From: Streptomyces sp. NBC_00078
Lineage (GTDB): Bacteria; Actinomycetota; Actinomycetes; Streptomycetales; Streptomycetaceae
Assembly: GCF_026343335.1 (NCBI RefSeq)
Contig: NZ_JAPELX010000001.1
Span: forward strand, 3,658,001 to 3,722,000
Direction: 5' to 3'
Length of the DNA: 64,000 bases
Positions 61,967 through 64,000 of this stretch are shown one piece after another (within the stretch, counting starts at the first letter, position 1; each line of letters starts with the position of its first letter). The notes beneath the pieces were generated by a model. The model had not been told where the DNA came from. It was given only the letters and a program-made list of their open reading frames with translations, and made no database searches. The position numbers were made by a program, and so were the translations under genes.

Positions 61967-64000
61967 TTATTCGGTGGCGATGGCGTTCAGTACGTTCATC
62001 CGGCCCGCCCGGAACGCCGGGATCAGTGCCGCGAACAGGCCCACGAAGGCCGAGCCGAGGAAGACCGCGATCAGGGTCGGCCACGGGATCTCAAGGACCT
62101 TCAGGCCCTCCAGGGCGAGCAGCTTCTGGGCCGTCGCGCCCCAGCCCATGCCCAGACCCAGGCCCAGCAGGGCGCCGAAGAGGGCGATGACCACCGACTC
62201 CATGCGGATCATCCGGCGCATCTGCCGGCGTGACAGACCGATCGCCCGCATCAGGCCGATCTCCCTCGTCCGCTCGACCACCGAGAGGGCCAGGGTGTTC
62301 ACGACGCCCAGGATCGCGACGACGATCGCCAGTGCCAGCAGGCCGTAGATCATGTTCAGCAGCTGGCCGATCTGGTCCTTCAGCGCCTGCTTGTAGTCCG
62401 TCTGGTCGCGCACCTCGTACTGCGGGTAGGCGTGCAGCGAGGACTTCAGCGACTTGTACGCCGCATCCTGCTGTCCGTCCTTGGCGGTGGCGAAGACCAG
62501 CTGGTCGAGCGGCATCTTGTCGGCCGGCACGTACTTGGCGAGCGTGGCGATCGACGTGTACTTGGAGCCCGCGTCGATGAGACCGTCGTTGCTGGTGATG
62601 GCGCGGACCGTGAGGTTCGCGGCGGCGCCGTCCCTGAACGCGATCCTGATCTTCGAGCCCAGGTGGACGCCGTGGGCCTTGGCGAACTTCTCGTGGACGG
62701 ACATCGAGTCGGGCAGGTAGGCGTCCTTGAGGTTTCCTGCGACGGTCTTGACGCGCAGGTCGGTCGCGTACGTCGGGTCCGCCGCCGTGATGTCGGTGTC
62801 CTTGAGCGTCTTGCCGTCGGGCGTGGTGTAGTCGGCCTTCGCCGTCCTGTACTCGGTGACCCGGGACAGCCCCGGTGTCGACTTCACGGCCTTCACGGCC
62901 TGCGGGGTGACCATCTGCCCCTTGTCGGACTGGATGATGAAGTCGGTGCCGACGGTCTTGTCGAGCTGGTCCGTGGCGGAGGCGACCATGGAGGAGCCGA
63001 CCACCGAAAGGCAGGCGACCAGCGCGAGCCCGATCATCAGGGCGGCTCCCGTGGCGCCCGTACGGCGCGGGTTGCGCAGCGCGTTGCGTTCGGCCATCCG
63101 CCCGACCGGGCCGAAGGCCCGCAGCAGTACGGCGCCCAGGACGCGCACCACGGCACTCGCGAGCAGCGGGCCGATGACGACGAACCCGATCAGCGAGAGC
63201 ACCACGCCCAGGCCGAGCCACAGCGAACCGTCGCTCGCCTTGTCGACGTTCGCGGCCACGTAGAGGCTGCAGCCGCCGGCGCCGGTCAGCGCCACGCCCA
63301 CCAGGGCCCGGATCCAGCCGGCCCGTGCGTCGGCCGGGGCTCCGGCGTCGCGCAGCGCGGCCATCGGGGAGACCTTGCCGGCCCGGCGGGCGGGCAGGTA
63401 GGCGGCGAGGACGGTGACGACGACGCCGAGCAGGAGGCCGACCACGGGGGTCGTCCAGGCGACCGTCAGGTCTGCGGTCGACAGATGCATGCCCATGGAG
63501 CCCATGAGCTTCATCAGCCCGACCGCGAGGCCGACGCCCGCGCCGACCCCCAGCACCGAGCCGAACAGGCCGAGCAGCAGTGCCTCGACCAGCACGGACC
63601 GGTTGACCTGCTTACGGCTGGAGCCGATGGCCCGCATCAGGCCTATCTCGCGGGTGCGCTGGGCGACCAGCATCGAGAAGGTGTTGATGATCAGGAAGAT
63701 GCCGACGAGGAAGGCGATGCCGGCGAAGCCGAGCATGGCGTACTTCATGACGTTCATGAAGCTCGCGACGTCCTTCTGGTTGGCGTCGGCGGTCTCCTTG
63801 GCCGTCTGCACCTTGTAGCCGGTGCCGAGCGCCGACGCCACGTTCTTCTTCAGCTGGGGGTCGGTCGTCCCGGAGGCGGCCGTGACGTTGACGTTGGTGA
63901 AGACGCCGGTCCTGCCGACGAGCGTCTGCTGCGCGGTCTTCGTGTCCAGGTAGAAGATCGCCGCGCCGGGGTTGGTGACCTGGAAGTCGGCGATGCCGGA
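61967..64000 (-). CDS. FtsX-family ABC permease, 5' part outside window
   Basis: 677 residues visible; the frame is open to the window edge, so a methionine-like GTG at 63841 is not the start. Domain order as in the permease at 37702: end of the first extracytoplasmic core (SGIADFQVTNPGAAIFYLDT), first FtsX domain (MLGFAGIAFLVGIFLIINTF; MLVAQRTREIGLMRAIGSSRKQV), middle helices, second core, second FtsX domain (LLALAIVVAILGVVNTLALSVVER; EIGLMRAIGLSRRQM), ending RMNVLNAIATE. The ATPase gene should lie just beyond 64000. Substrate unknown. Confidence 0.9.
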   Translation of the reverse strand, partial: SGIADFQVTNPGAAIFYLDTKTAQQTLVGRTGVFTNVNVTAASGTTDPQLKKNVASALGTGYKVQTAKETADANQKDVASFMNVMKYAMLGFAGIAFLVGIFLIINTFSMLVAQRTREIGLMRAIGSSRKQVNRSVLVEALLLGLFGSVLGVGAGVGLAVGLMKLMGSMGMHLSTADLTVAWTTPVVGLLLGVVVTVLAAYLPARRAGKVSPMAALRDAGAPADARAGWIRALVGVALTGAGGCSLYVAANVDKASDGSLWLGLGVVLSLIGFVVIGPLLASAVVRVLGAVLLRAFGPVGRMAERNALRNPRRTGATGAALMIGLALVACLSVVGSSMVASATDQLDKTVGTDFIIQSDKGQMVTPQAVKAVKSTPGLSRVTEYRTAKADYTTPDGKTLKDTDITAADPTYATDLRVKTVAGNLKDAYLPDSMSVHEKFAKAHGVHLGSKIRIAFRDGAAANLTVRAITSNDGLIDAGSKYTSIATLAKYVPADKMPLDQLVFATAKDGQQDAAYKSLKSSLHAYPQYEVRDQTDYKQALKDQIGQLLNMIYGLLALAIVVAILGVVNTLALSVVERTREIGLMRAIGLSRRQMRRMIRMESVVIALFGALLGLGLGMGWGATAQKLLALEGLKVLEIPWPTLIAVFLGSAFVGLFAALIPAFRAGRMNVLNAIATE

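Noticed and set aside
63784..63841. GTG at 63841 as start of the last permease gene
   Set aside because: The frame stays open to the window end and the upstream residues continue the MacB-like core, so the gene is simply truncated.

Overview
The window is a stretch of chromosome from a Streptomyces species. The evidence is very high G+C with strong third-position bias, GTG/TTG starts, GTGA/ATGA overlaps, an Scr1/DUF397 pair, a SigB-family partner-switching module, class-E-type LAXTG sorting signals, Rpf cell-wall lytic enzymes and, decisively, the tRNA-Leu(UAA) gene bldA. The gene order (sigma module, hut operon, cbs, thiolase, pobA, bldA, ndh, ppx, divIC, eno, rpf pair, P450, mazG, mfd) agrees with what I remember of the S. 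coelicolor chromosome core; I could not check this by search. I see no insertion sequence, integrase, rRNA gene or CRISPR array.

Layout. 1-2.3 kb: end of a PIN-like gene, a DUF397/Scr1-type regulator pair and a divergent operon of three small genes. 2.4-6.4 kb: a minus-strand four-gene operon of exported, sortase-anchored or membrane-anchored proteins. 6.7-10.9 kb: anti-sigma factor, anti-anti-sigma factor and a SigB-family sigma factor, then a membrane protein with a zinc-finger-like motif and a ricin-type lectin domain. 10.9-16.6 kb: histidine-degradation operon hutU - M20 amidohydrolase - hutF - hutI, read from a promoter that lies on a dyad and completely overlaps an opposite promoter for a PLP decarboxylase gene. 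18.2-20.4 kb: roadblock/LC7 cassette, followed by a frameshifted membrane-protein gene. 21.1-26.9 kb: RpiR regulator and an aromatic-amino-acid-lyase homologue with a non-canonical active-site motif, divergent from an OpuC-type ABC importer; the intergenic region contains a site like the hutU operator. 27.9-36.2 kb: cystathionine beta-synthase, SGNH hydrolase, thiolase, several hypotheticals, a Bax-inhibitor-1 family protein and pobA. 36.36 kb: bldA. 36.8-43.2 kb: MacB/FtsX-type ABC exporter, cyclopropane-synthase-like methyltransferase, NDH-2. 43.7-47.8 kb: YefM/RelE-type toxin-antitoxin pair, a DUF501-Ppx/GppA fusion, divIC, eno. 48-50.1 kb: two Rpf enzymes, the first behind a ydaO-type c-di-AMP riboswitch. 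50.3-61.6 kb: P450, mazG, SurA-like lipoprotein, DUF1906 protein, Ser/Thr kinase plus membrane partner, HNH lipoprotein, small antitoxin-like protein, mfd. 61.97 kb to the end: 3' part of another FtsX permease.

Functional themes. Histidine or histidine-derivative use links the hut operon with the lyase/RpiR/importer block through a shared DNA motif. Cell-wall growth, dormancy exit and development link the Rpf pair, divIC, the Ser/Thr kinase, the anchored-protein operon and bldA. Several genes (33490, 43756, 50318, 52534 and perhaps 43216) have a -10 box placed so that transcription would start on the start codon, so leaderless mRNAs appear common here. Intergenic hairpins mark most convergent gene ends.
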